A stretch of DNA of 64,000 nt from Streptomyces flaveus (GTDB lineage Bacteria > Actinomycetota > Actinomycetes > Streptomycetales > Streptomycetaceae). A program made the position numbers and the translations under genes. Location of the stretch: contig NZ_BMPQ01000005.1 in NCBI RefSeq assembly GCF_014647675.1, forward strand, positions 422,716-486,715. Direction: 5' to 3'. The notes under the pieces were generated by a model. That model was not told the DNA's origin and made no database searches. It saw nothing but the letters and a program-made list of their open reading frames with translations. Every line of letters starts with the position of its first letter. Within the stretch, counting starts at the first letter, position 1. Below are positions 24,881 through 31,513 of the stretch, one piece after another.

Positions 24881-25117
24881 CTGAGTGTCATGGACAAGCG
24901 ATCACTGGAGCACGTCGCGCGTCGGTTCAGGGAAGCCGAGACGCGGGCGGACATCCTCCGCAGGGAGCTGGCCGCCGCGATCCGGCAGGCGGATGCCGAC
25001 GAGATCCCGCAGAAAGACATCTGCGAGGCCACCGGGTACACCCGCCAGCAGGTCCGGCGCATCGTGCTGGCCAGCGATACCGACCAGGGCGACGAGGCCG
25101 CGCCCGGAACTGACTGA
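24863..25117 (+). CDS. Small HTH protein, candidate transfer repressor of element A
   Basis: 84 residues from ATG 24863; there is no clear ribosome binding site, so it may be leaderless, or start at ATG 24890 (MDKRSLEH). A long helix is followed by an HTH (about 45-68: IPQKDICEATGYTRQQVRRIV) and an acidic tail. Divergent from the transfer operon, with TGTTCC/GGAACA half-sites both in that promoter and over its own start, it is the natural candidate for the repressor; the XRE protein at 7047-7874 is the alternative. Confidence 0.65.
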   Translation: MMANGTLSVMDKRSLEHVARRFREAETRADILRRELAAAIRQADADEIPQKDICEATGYTRQQVRRIVLASDTDQGDEAAPGTD

Positions 25118-25127
25118 GGGGCGCACC

Positions 25128-25397
25128 TTGTCAACATCGAGCGGCCAAAGTTCCGGGCAGACTGCACCGCCCGGAACTCCGGCCACCGGGCCGGACCTGA
25201 ACGCCGACTACTGGACCATCGCCGACGTTGCCGCGTACTGGTGCGTGGGCGAGCAGACCATCCGGGCGTACCGCTCCCGCGGGCGCGGCGAACTCCCGCC
25301 GGCCGACAAGACCTGGGGGCGGTCGCCCGTGTGGAGGCCAGCCACGATCATCGGCTTCCAGCGGCTCGGCCAGGGGACTCGGACCGACCTCCACTGA
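25128..25397 (+). CDS. Excisionase-family HTH protein
   Basis: 89 residues from a TTG at 25128 preceded by GAGGGG. The HTH_17-type segment (YWTIADVAAYWCVGEQTIRAYRSRG-like, about 28-52) places it with Xis/AlpA proteins. It directly follows 24863-25117. It may be a second directionality factor near the right att, or an autoregulator. About 160 bp without a gene separate it from the att copy. Confidence 0.65.
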   Translation: MSTSSGQSSGQTAPPGTPATGPDLNADYWTIADVAAYWCVGEQTIRAYRSRGRGELPPADKTWGRSPVWRPATIIGFQRLGQGTRTDLH

Positions 25398-25555
25398 GGC
25401 ATACGGGAGCCGCCTCCGTGATGGCACTGCGATGGCACCAAGAGGCCCGTACGCGTTCCGACAGGGGTCAACTGCGTCCGACGGCATTCCTGGCGTGGCC
25501 TGCGCGAAAGCGTCTCGGGAAGTCGTGCCCCTTCGTACTCATACGAGGGGCAACA

Positions 25556-25616
25556 CACTGCTAATGCGGTTTGGGACTTCAATCCCATCGAGGGTTCAAA
25601 TCCCTCCGCCTCCGCC
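25556..25616 (+). repeat. Distal att copy of element A (61-bp partial tRNA-Ser)
   Basis: Exact copy of 5420-5480. Only the anticodon arm, variable arm, T arm and acceptor 3' strand are present, with no 5' half and no CCA, so it is not a functional tRNA. Confidence 0.95.
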
Positions 25617-25626
25617 TCATGATCCT

Positions 25627-25656
25627 GAAGCCCTGGTCACGACTGGCCGGGGCTTC
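25627..25656. terminator. Original tRNA-Ser terminator, now beyond element A
   Basis: GAAGCCCTGG (25627-25636) and CCGGGGCTTC (25647-25656) form a hairpin 10 bp past the distal att. This is probably the chromosomal terminator of the tRNA-Ser gene displaced by the insertion. The stretch 25657-25811 holds only the tRNA-Arg upstream region. Confidence 0.5.
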
Positions 25657-25811
25657 GGGCGTTCATCGACCGTTCCATGGTCGTTTCCGCAGGTCATGCA
25701 GGGTCCACTAAACGGATTTCGCCAGGCGGCACCAGTCATGTAATGTTGTTCCCGCGAAGCCGACGGGGCTCAAAAGCCCACGAGGAAGAGCCAACACAAC
25801 AGAACACACAG

Positions 25812-25884
25812 GCACTCGTAGCTTAACGGATAGAGCATCTGACTACGGATCAGAAGGTTGCAGGTTCGAATCCTGCCGAGTGCA
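25812..25884 (+). tRNA. tRNA-Arg (anticodon ACG)
   Basis: The acceptor stem GCACTCG pairs with CGAGTGC (25877-25883), discriminator A, no encoded CCA. Anticodon loop CTACGGA, T arm GCAGGTTCGAATCCTGC. 73 bases. Target of element B and of at least one older insertion (partial copies at 40976 and 42056). Confidence 0.97.
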
Positions 25885-25890
25885 CACAGG
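25843..25890 (+). repeat. att site of element B at the tRNA (48-bp direct repeat)
   Basis: Bases 25843-25890, from the anticodon loop to just past the tRNA 3' end, recur exactly at 40976-41023. A third, shorter match (40 bp) lies at 42056-42095. Confidence 0.95.
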
Positions 25891-25928
25891 TCAAAGGCCC
25901 CACTGGCTCGCCCGGTGGGGCCTTTGAC
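25890..25928. terminator. Strong hairpin after tRNA-Arg, convergent with integrase
   Basis: GTCAAAGGCCCCAC (25890-25903) pairs perfectly with GTGGGGCCTTTGAC (25915-25928). It serves the tRNA and, from the other side, the integrase gene 36 bp away. Confidence 0.8.
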
Positions 25929-25964
25929 ATCAGCTGGTGACATCAACGCACTCGGAAACGGTGC

Positions 25965-27248
25965 TCAGTCCTCGGTGCCCGACTCCGTCTCCTCTCCCGA
26001 ATCTTCGTCGGGGTCGTCGAGCCTGAGAGCGTCGTCCATCCGATCGGCAGCGGCTCGCAACGTCGTGCCCATCACGTGCGCGTAGGTGTCCAGCGTCATC
26101 GTGATCGTGCTGTGCCCGAGCGTTTCCATGATCGTGCGAGCGTCGACTCCCTGAGCGAGCAGGAGCGAGGCGCAGGTGTGTCGGAGGTCGTGCACTCGCA
26201 CGCGGCGTACGTTCGCGTTCCTGCACAGGATGGTGAGCATCCGGTTCAGGCTGCGGGGATCGGTGACGCGGCCCGTCGCCGTGGTGAAGATCAGTCCCTC
26301 AGGCTGCTTCGGCGCAGGCTGCCATTTCCCACCCGCGATCTTTCGCTCTCGCTCTTGCTGATCGCGGTGCTGGGTGAGGGCCCGTACACAGTGCTTGGGC
26401 AGCGACACCGTACGGATGGACCGCATGGTCTTGGGAGTGCCGAAGATCAGCTCACGCCGAATGCGCTGCACGTTCCGACGGACGCGGAGCTGACCGTTCG
26501 CGAGATCGATGTCCGACCAGGTGAGCCCGAGAACCTCGCCACGGCGCAGGCCGGTCGACACCAGGAGCAGCCACAGGGCGTATAGGCGGTGGGAACGGGC
26601 GGTCTTGAGAAGCATGCGGACTTCTCCGGCGTCCAAGGGACGCACCTCCTTGGAGTCGACGGTGGGGGTTTCCACGATCCGCGCGACGTTCCGAGCGATC
26701 AGTTCCTCTCGCATCGCCTGCTGTAGCGCGGACCGTAGGACGGCGTGGATGTACTGGACGGTTCGGGCCGACGGACGGCGCCTGCAGCAACGGCCCACGG
26801 CGCAGCACGAACGCTTCTCCTCCGGCCGCTCTTTGTCGGCGCCACGGAGACAGCACAGGCAGGAAGCCTTGAACTCCGCCAGGAAACGGCGCACGTCGGC
26901 CGGAGACAGGCGGTTCAACTTCTTCTTGCCGAGTGCCGGCCGGATGTACAGGCGGGTTAGTCCCTCATAGCTGTTCAGCGTGGAGGGCTTGAGTCGTTCT
27001 GGCGCGATGGTGGCGAGCCAGTAGGTGAGGTAGTCCCCGAACGCCATCGTGGACGACGCGGCGGGGATGCCCTGACGGGTCTTCTCCTGCAACTCCGTGA
27101 GCTTGTCTGCCACTTCCTCACGGGTCTTGCCGTAGACGAACTTCCGCGTACGAGTCCCGTCGGGGCGATAGACGTAGGCGGCGGCGTGGAAGCGGCCATC
27201 CTTGCGCTTGGTGATCGTTCCTTCGCCGTTGGCTCGGCGCTTGGCCAT
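25965..27248 (-). CDS. int: Tyrosine recombinase (integrase) of element B with Cys-rich insert
   Basis: 427 residues: AP2-like arm-binding domain (about 5-60), SAM-like core-binding domain (68-190), catalytic domain with R235 (GLRRGE), H353-x-x-R356 (HDLRHT), H379 (LGHS) and Y389 (DTYAHV). An insertion at 130-155 holds seven cysteines as CxCC, CC and CC with basic residues, which suggests a metal site or redox switch inside the core-binding domain. Stop lies 75 bp from the tRNA-Arg att. It overlaps xis by one base (TGATG), so the two are coexpressed. The acidic C-terminal tail is dispensable-looking. Confidence 0.96.
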   Translation of the reverse strand: MAKRRANGEGTITKRKDGRFHAAAYVYRPDGTRTRKFVYGKTREEVADKLTELQEKTRQGIPAASSTMAFGDYLTYWLATIAPERLKPSTLNSYEGLTRLYIRPALGKKKLNRLSPADVRRFLAEFKASCLCCLRGADKERPEEKRSCCAVGRCCRRRPSARTVQYIHAVLRSALQQAMREELIARNVARIVETPTVDSKEVRPLDAGEVRMLLKTARSHRLYALWLLLVSTGLRRGEVLGLTWSDIDLANGQLRVRRNVQRIRRELIFGTPKTMRSIRTVSLPKHCVRALTQHRDQQERERKIAGGKWQPAPKQPEGLIFTTATGRVTDPRSLNRMLTILCRNANVRRVRVHDLRHTCASLLLAQGVDARTIMETLGHSTITMTLDTYAHVMGTTLRAAADRMDDALRLDDPDEDSGEETESGTED

Positions 27249-27445
27249 CAGTCGGTCTCCTCGACTCGGGATCGCATGTACTCGCGGACGGCGTCGACCG
27301 GAACGCGGCGGGCGCGTCCGGAGGTGAAGCTTTCGAGCTGCTTGGAGCGGATGAGGTCGTAGACCTTGCTCCGGCTGAGGCGCAGAGCGGTCATGACCTC
27401 CGGGACCTTCAGCGCTTCGGGGGTGGAAGGCAGAGCGGTGCTCAT
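27248..27445 (-). CDS. xis: Excisionase (Xis), HTH_17 family
   Basis: 65 residues from ATG 27445, chosen because GGAGG lies shortly upstream and the protein then has standard Xis length; the frame extends upstream without homology. LKVPEVMTALRLSRSKVYDLIRSKQL and GRARRVPVDAVREYM-type wing are the hallmarks. It controls the direction of integrase-catalysed recombination and is translated together with int. Confidence 0.9.
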   Translation of the reverse strand: MSTALPSTPEALKVPEVMTALRLSRSKVYDLIRSKQLESFTSGRARRVPVDAVREYMRSRVEETD

Positions 27446-27486
27446 CGGGGCGGGCCTCCTTGGCGGGCAGCGGGTCTCTCTGGAGT

Positions 27487-27700
27487 CCGCTACATGCGCT
27501 TCGCCGCTACATCGCAGGTCAGCGGCGGGTTTTGTGTAGCGGTGGGGTGGGATGTAGCGGCTACGGGGCGCCATGGGTCCGGCACGTACGGGGCGTGCCG
27601 GACCCGTGGCGCGGGTGTGTGTAGCCGCTACATCGGGTGGGTTCCGCTACGCGGCCGTGCCCTCTGAGCTGGGCGGTAGCGGCTGGAGCGCATGTAGCGG
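27487..27700. other. Candidate origin of element B: GTAGCGG iterons and hairpin
   Basis: Eight copies of GTAGCGG/CCGCTAC: complement form at 27487, 27504, 27625 and 27644, direct form at 27536, 27554, 27676 and 27694; five are extended with AT as ATGTAGCGG. In the middle is a perfect 11-bp-arm hairpin (GGTCCGGCACG, 27576-27586, with CGTGCCGGACC, 27594-27604). It lies directly downstream of the replication genes and overlaps the 3' end of the DUF3631 gene. No gene is seen in 27446-27646. Confidence 0.65.
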
Positions 27701-28828
27701 ACTTTCCGGCGCGCTGTCCGGAGGGGGCGGGCAGTAGCGCTGCCAGGCGTCGTAGAGGTCGACGCTGTAGTAGCCCTTGAGGATGCCGCCGGTGGTGCGC
27801 ATGTTCCGCGACGCGATGGGGTCGCCGTCGGCGGTGACGTACTGCCCGAGCATCCGGGACAGGCGCCGGTTGTCGAGCGGCTTGCCGTTGAGGTCCGCCC
27901 ATGGGGCGTCGTCGAGGGAGTTGAGCCGATCGAGGATGGCGACGGTGGGCAGGCGGTCGACGCCCACCAGGACGTGGTCACGCAGGTCGGTCAGCAGGCG
28001 CACGCCCAAGCTGCCCTTGTCGTTGGCCTGAGCCGCCTTGACCAGGGTCACGCAGGCTTCACGGGCCCGCCGGGGCCACTCGCCCCCGGCAGCGTCCGCG
28101 ATGGCGAGCAGGGGTTCCCACACGTCGGCCGGTCGGTCGGTGACGCCGTCGGGCATCTCCGGCCACGCGCCCATCACCCATCCGCGCGCCTGCTCGGCCC
28201 ATGCGGCCAGGCGGTCGCGCAGCGCGGTGCCCTCCTGCTCGTGCAGGCGTGCGCGGAAGGGTTCGATCGTCTCGTTCCGGGCTCGGCGGCGCATGCGGAT
28301 GATGACCGAGCGGGTCAGGATCGTGTCCGGCAGGGAGCCGAGTCCGGCGACCGCGACGGCGGTGTAGGACGGGAACGGGGTCACGGTCTGGCTGTCGCCC
28401 ACGCACCGGTAGGTGACCCCGGTACGGCGGTGGCCCGCGTTCAGGAATCCGCGCAGTTCCTCGTTGTCTCCGGCCTTGGGGCCAAAGACGGTGTCGATCT
28501 CGTCGAAGAGGATCGTGGGCCGTCCGTCCGGGCCGGACACCGCACGGAACAGCGCCGGCGCGGACGCGTTCACCGCGACCATGGGGCGCGGTACGAGGGT
28601 TTCCACGATCTCCAGCGCGCGCGACTTGCCCGATCCCGGCTCCGGGGAGAGGAAGGCCAGGCGCGGGGTGGAGTCGAAGCAGTCGAGCAGGTGGGCGTGC
28701 GCGTCCCACAGTGCGACGGCGACGTAGGCGGCTTCCGTGGGGAAGATGTTGAACCGGCGGTGGAAGGCTTCCACCTCGTCGAGCAGGGCCGCGCCGTTGA
28801 TGGACGGCGCGGACGTCGGGGCGGTCAT
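27647..28828 (-). CDS. DUF3631 P-loop ATPase, replication helicase-like
   Basis: 393 residues from ATG 28828 (MTAPTSAPS), which overlaps the upstream stop by 4 bp. Walker A PEPGSGKS (about 61-68), Walker B ILFDEID (about 105), then an arginine-finger region and the C-terminal DUF3631 domain (LDRLNSLDDAPWAD ... GYYSVDLYDAWQRY). DUF3631 proteins are associated with plasmid and phage primases; the primase lies two genes upstream. Probably loads at the iterons that overlap its own 3' end. Confidence 0.85.
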   Translation of the reverse strand: MTAPTSAPSINGAALLDEVEAFHRRFNIFPTEAAYVAVALWDAHAHLLDCFDSTPRLAFLSPEPGSGKSRALEIVETLVPRPMVAVNASAPALFRAVSGPDGRPTILFDEIDTVFGPKAGDNEELRGFLNAGHRRTGVTYRCVGDSQTVTPFPSYTAVAVAGLGSLPDTILTRSVIIRMRRRARNETIEPFRARLHEQEGTALRDRLAAWAEQARGWVMGAWPEMPDGVTDRPADVWEPLLAIADAAGGEWPRRAREACVTLVKAAQANDKGSLGVRLLTDLRDHVLVGVDRLPTVAILDRLNSLDDAPWADLNGKPLDNRRLSRMLGQYVTADGDPIASRNMRTTGGILKGYYSVDLYDAWQRYCPPPPDSAPESPLHALQPLPPSSEGTAA

Positions 28829-29178
28829 GCGGCGGTCCTCCCTTCCTGGGGGGTGCGGAGCGGGCATTCGTCGCGGTGGGCGGTGTGTTCGTCGATCAGG
28901 GCCAGCACGTGGCCGTGGCCGACGGCGCTGCGGTCACGGCCACACAGGCACTTCGAGGTGGCCGTGGGCACGGCGCCGCGTGGCGCGCTGATGTGCAGCC
29001 ACGCCACGGGGTAGCGGCCGTCGCCGGTCTGCGGGTCAGGGCGAAGAGCTGAAGGGACGCCTTCGGCGACGTCCTTTCGGTCGCCAACGTCCGCCGTCAG
29101 TGCAGGTTGTTGGGCGGCTTTCGGGTGCGTCGTGCTGCGGGGGATGCTCTTCAGAGGGTGGCGGGGCGGGGTGTTCAT
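28825..29178 (-). CDS. Small zinc-finger-like protein between primase and ATPase genes
   Basis: 117 residues from ATG 29178. A C-terminal motif C-x-C-GRD ... GHGHV ... H-x2-H-x3-CPL (about 73-108) looks like a one-zinc finger; the N-terminal half is low complexity. Overlaps neighbours by 4 bp on both sides, so it is part of the replication operon. Possibly a primase cofactor. Confidence 0.68.
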   Translation of the reverse strand: MNTPPRHPLKSIPRSTTHPKAAQQPALTADVGDRKDVAEGVPSALRPDPQTGDGRYPVAWLHISAPRGAVPTATSKCLCGRDRSAVGHGHVLALIDEHTAHRDECPLRTPQEGRTAA

Positions 29179-30098
29179 GCCGCATCCCGCCGGCGCTGGT
29201 TGTGGGCGATGGACCAGTTCAGTGCGCTGCGCAGGGTGGCGCGGCACTGGGACGACGGCAGTCCGGCGGCCTCTCCTGCCTCCTGAAGAGCCTGCTCGAC
29301 CCGATCGCGGGGGAGGTCGCCCCACGCGATGAACCGGCCGAGGGCTCGCGCTGCCACGAACAACTTCCGTTCGCGCTCCCCGAGTTGGGACCCGGCGACG
29401 TTGCGCGTCTCGTTGTCGAGCGCTGTGTCCGCGTATCGGCGGGATTGTGCCGTTACGGGCACTGAGGGGGTCCGTGCGGGCTTGGGGGCCGGTTTCAGGA
29501 TGTTCAGCAGCCACGCGGGCAGAGAGGCCGCCACAGGGCCGCCTACGGCTTCGTAGGGTCCGGCGGGGGTGGTGCTGCCCGCTGCGACGACGTAGCCGCC
29601 CCATGCGCGGGTGTCGACCAACGGGGCGATGGTGCCTGCCGTGTTGGCCAGCCGCACCCCCGACTGCACGGTGAAGTACAGGTGTTGGCCGCTGCTCGCG
29701 GTCCGGGTCCGGTAGGTGTCGGGGACGGCGTGCCCGGTGCGCTCGCAGAGCGCCTTGAAGGTCGCCGCGCCGTCAGGCGCGTCCGAACTGCCCTTGTCGT
29801 CTGTGCTCTTGGGCTTATCGAGATCGACAACCAGCAGCCCGGACGGGCCGGTCGCGATGCCGACGTTGAACGGGGCCCGTGACCAGGTCGCGCGGATGCA
29901 CTCGGGGTCGGTGGTGGCCCGTTGCTCCCACTTCTGGTGTCCGGCCGTGCACGGGCCGGTGCCGGTGCAGGTGGCTTCGCCGTGCAGGGCGGGGCGCTTG
30001 GTGCCGGGACGGAGGGGGAAGACGTGCCAGCCGCGTGCGGCGGCGTTCAGGGCGGCGGCGAGTAGGGCCTCTCGCCTGTTGTCGGTGGGTTGGGTCAT
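29175..30098 (-). CDS. Bifunctional DNA primase/polymerase of element B
   Basis: 307 residues from ATG 30098, preceded by GGAGG; an upstream extension of the frame has no support. The Prim-Pol domain shows GWHVFPL, a Cys motif (C-x5-C-x2-GH), catalytic DLD (LLVVDLD, about 93-99) and the SSGQHLYF motif. A C-terminal helical part (about 220-307) matches the end of the element A primase. It should initiate replication of the excised circle together with the DUF3631 ATPase. Confidence 0.9.
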   Translation of the reverse strand: MTQPTDNRREALLAAALNAAARGWHVFPLRPGTKRPALHGEATCTGTGPCTAGHQKWEQRATTDPECIRATWSRAPFNVGIATGPSGLLVVDLDKPKSTDDKGSSDAPDGAATFKALCERTGHAVPDTYRTRTASSGQHLYFTVQSGVRLANTAGTIAPLVDTRAWGGYVVAAGSTTPAGPYEAVGGPVAASLPAWLLNILKPAPKPARTPSVPVTAQSRRYADTALDNETRNVAGSQLGERERKLFVAARALGRFIAWGDLPRDRVEQALQEAGEAAGLPSSQCRATLRSALNWSIAHNQRRRDAA

Positions 30099-30187
30099 GC
30101 TGGAGGCCTCCAACAGGTCTGTTGCGGACTGGTTGGCAAGGGCGGCCCCGGGTCTTTGGCGAGATGTGGGGGCCGCCCTTGGCGTAG

Positions 30188-30439
30188 CTAGCGGGGGTGG
30201 TGGGCGGCGCGGCGGATGAGGCTCGCGATGGTGGCGACGGTCGGGTAGTCCCACCCGGCGAGCCAGTCCACGATCAGCCGGTCGTACGCGCCCAACTCGA
30301 CTCCGGCGGCCTTGAGTTCGGCGTGCAGGCTGGCGCGCTGCATCTTGGTGCCGATGAACCCGCGCGGCGCGATGTCGAGCGGTGCGTCCGAGATGGGGTC
30401 GGGCTGCGGTTCGTCGAACACGGTGCTCTCCTCGGTCAT
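30188..30439 (-). CDS. Small hypothetical AICE protein
   Basis: 83 residues, with a C-terminal helical part (YDRLIVDWLAGWDYPTVATIASLIRRA) of a kind often found beside AICE primases; no known function. Its ATG overlaps the stop of the upstream Cys-rich gene by 4 bp. Confidence 0.65.
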   Translation of the reverse strand: MTEESTVFDEPQPDPISDAPLDIAPRGFIGTKMQRASLHAELKAAGVELGAYDRLIVDWLAGWDYPTVATIASLIRRAAHHPR

Positions 30440-30603
30440 TCGGTGCCGGTGTAGTGGGCGAGGTAGCCGGGGCAGATGGACTCAGGGCAGTCGCAGCCGC
30501 CGCACTCGTTGCAGATGTCGCCGGAGCACTCGTCGCACATTTCGTGGCCGGGGCAGCCGTAGTCGGCGCATTCGTCGCAGTACTGCTCGTCCTCGTCGAA
30601 CAC
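30436..30603 (-). CDS. 55-residue cysteine-rich acidic protein
   Basis: Read from GTG 30603 with AAGGGAG upstream; the stop overlaps the next ATG by 4 bp. Ten of 55 residues are Cys (9, 12, 17, 23, 26, 31, 34, 37, 39, 44), mostly as CxxC (CDEC, CNEC, CGGCDC), with many Asp/Glu. It resembles a multi-zinc or metal-sequestering mini-protein (rubredoxin- or ring-like knuckles). No family can be named. The pronounced Cys pattern and coupling argue against a chance frame. Confidence 0.68.
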   Translation of the reverse strand: MFDEDEQYCDECADYGCPGHEMCDECSGDICNECGGCDCPESICPGYLAHYTGTE

Positions 30604-30615
30604 GGTGCTCCCTTC

Positions 30616-31071
30616 TCAGCCGTGGAAGTGGTTGCGCTTGAAGGTCGCTTTGCGGATGTTGACCGTGGTCCCGCTCTTGTGGCCGCTCGCGCTGAAGACC
30701 TGCACGGCGATCCAGCCGCCGAAGATGACGGCGGCCAAGATGATGAGCTGGGTGATCAGCGCGGTCAGGGCGGTGATGAATGCGGTCAGCAGGAACAGCC
30801 CGCCGCACACCGCGCCGAACCCGATCCCTCCGAGGGCGATGTTCACCGCCGTACGGGAGACGGCGGGCTTGGCGGCGGGCGGTTCGGGCTTGGCGGGCTC
30901 GATGGCGTAGCCGGTGACAACGCGGCCGTCGGGCAGGACGACGCTCGCCACGGACGGGACGCTGCCCGGCTGCACGGGCACGAGCGGTGCTGCCTGCACG
31001 GGCGTGATCGGGGTGGGGTGGTGGACTTCGACGGCTCGCGTCGCGGGGGTGAGGTGGGTGGGCTCGTTCAC
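30616..31071 (-). CDS. Spd-like membrane protein with two transmembrane helices
   Basis: 151 residues: a Pro-rich N-terminal half with a VVLPDGRVVTGY motif, two hydrophobic segments (about 80-102 and 105-125) and a basic C-terminal tail. Such proteins lie next to traB in AICEs and are counted as spread proteins. It overlaps 31068-31310 by 4 bp. Confidence 0.65.
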   Translation of the reverse strand: MNEPTHLTPATRAVEVHHPTPITPVQAAPLVPVQPGSVPSVASVVLPDGRVVTGYAIEPAKPEPPAAKPAVSRTAVNIALGGIGFGAVCGGLFLLTAFITALTALITQLIILAAVIFGGWIAVQVFSASGHKSGTTVNIRKATFKRNHFHG

Positions 31072-31310
31072 TGGGTACCTCCGGCGAGGTAGGCACGGCC
31101 GGCGGCGGTCACCTTCACCGGGTCGGTGCGTCCGTCACCGATGTCGATGAAGTCGCGGGCCGTCAGCGGGTGAAAGGTGCGGTCGTTGACGGTGTAAGAG
31201 GTGCCGTCCATCTGCCAGCGGCCACGAGGGGCGGAGATAAACAGGACCCCGTCGCCGGTGTCGTTCTCGGCGATGGTTCGAAGCAGGTTGAGCACGGCGC
31301 GGGAGAACAT
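31068..31310 (-). CDS. Small winged-helix-like protein beside clt
   Basis: 80 residues (MFSRAVLNLLRTI ... KVTAAGRAYLAGG). The ending is typical of small winged-helix 'restriction-like' proteins of actinobacterial plasmids. Its ATG is 25 bp from the first clt repeat, so it starts a transcript at or inside clt. DNA binding likely, target unknown. Confidence 0.6.
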   Translation of the reverse strand: MFSRAVLNLLRTIAENDTGDGVLFISAPRGRWQMDGTSYTVNDRTFHPLTARDFIDIGDGRTDPVKVTAAGRAYLAGGTQ

Positions 31311-31334
31311 GCGGAATCCCTTCGAAGGACGGGT

Positions 31335-31513
31335 CAGGGAGGCAGGGACACCCCCTGGCGGGAGGCCGATGGAGGGGGTTTCAGGGGTGCTACCTGCGGG
31401 CCTCCCTGCCTCCCTGATGGATCATTGATGCTGGTCAGGGCCAGCGATGCGGGTCAGGGAGGCGTTCAGGGAGTTCTCCCTGCCTCCCTGACCCGACGGG
31501 GCGCGGCTCCCTG
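31335..31513. repeat. Candidate clt of element B: CAGGGAGG/CCTCCCTG array 3' of traB
   Basis: CAGGGAGG at 31335 and 31455 and CAGGGAGT at 31467; CCTCCCTG at 31401, 31409 and 31483; CTCCCTG at 31476 and 31507. Many are extended as GGGTCAGGGAGG. The array runs up to the traB stop (31514). It is the same octamer as in element A. Confidence 0.72.

Larger units (their letters stand above)
5420..25616. mobile_element. Element A: AICE-type integrative conjugative element in tRNA-Ser
   Basis: About 20.2 kb between two exact 61-bp att copies. It contains the full set expected of an AICE: integrase next to the tRNA (5542-7050), Xis-like protein (7981-8172), replication proteins (8828-11145) with a candidate origin (11144-11336), FtsK/SpoIIIE-type TraB (19413-21584) with candidate clt (19319-19400), Spd-like membrane proteins (21864-23031) and repressors. 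All modules are unbroken, so it may still be mobile. No GntR KorSA-type gene is present; XRE and small HTH proteins take the regulatory place. Confidence 0.93.

Noticed and set aside
28816..29014. Possible extra plus-strand gene across the replication operon of element B
   Set aside because: No ribosome binding site or domain, and it lies antisense to a chain of 4-bp-overlapping minus-strand genes.
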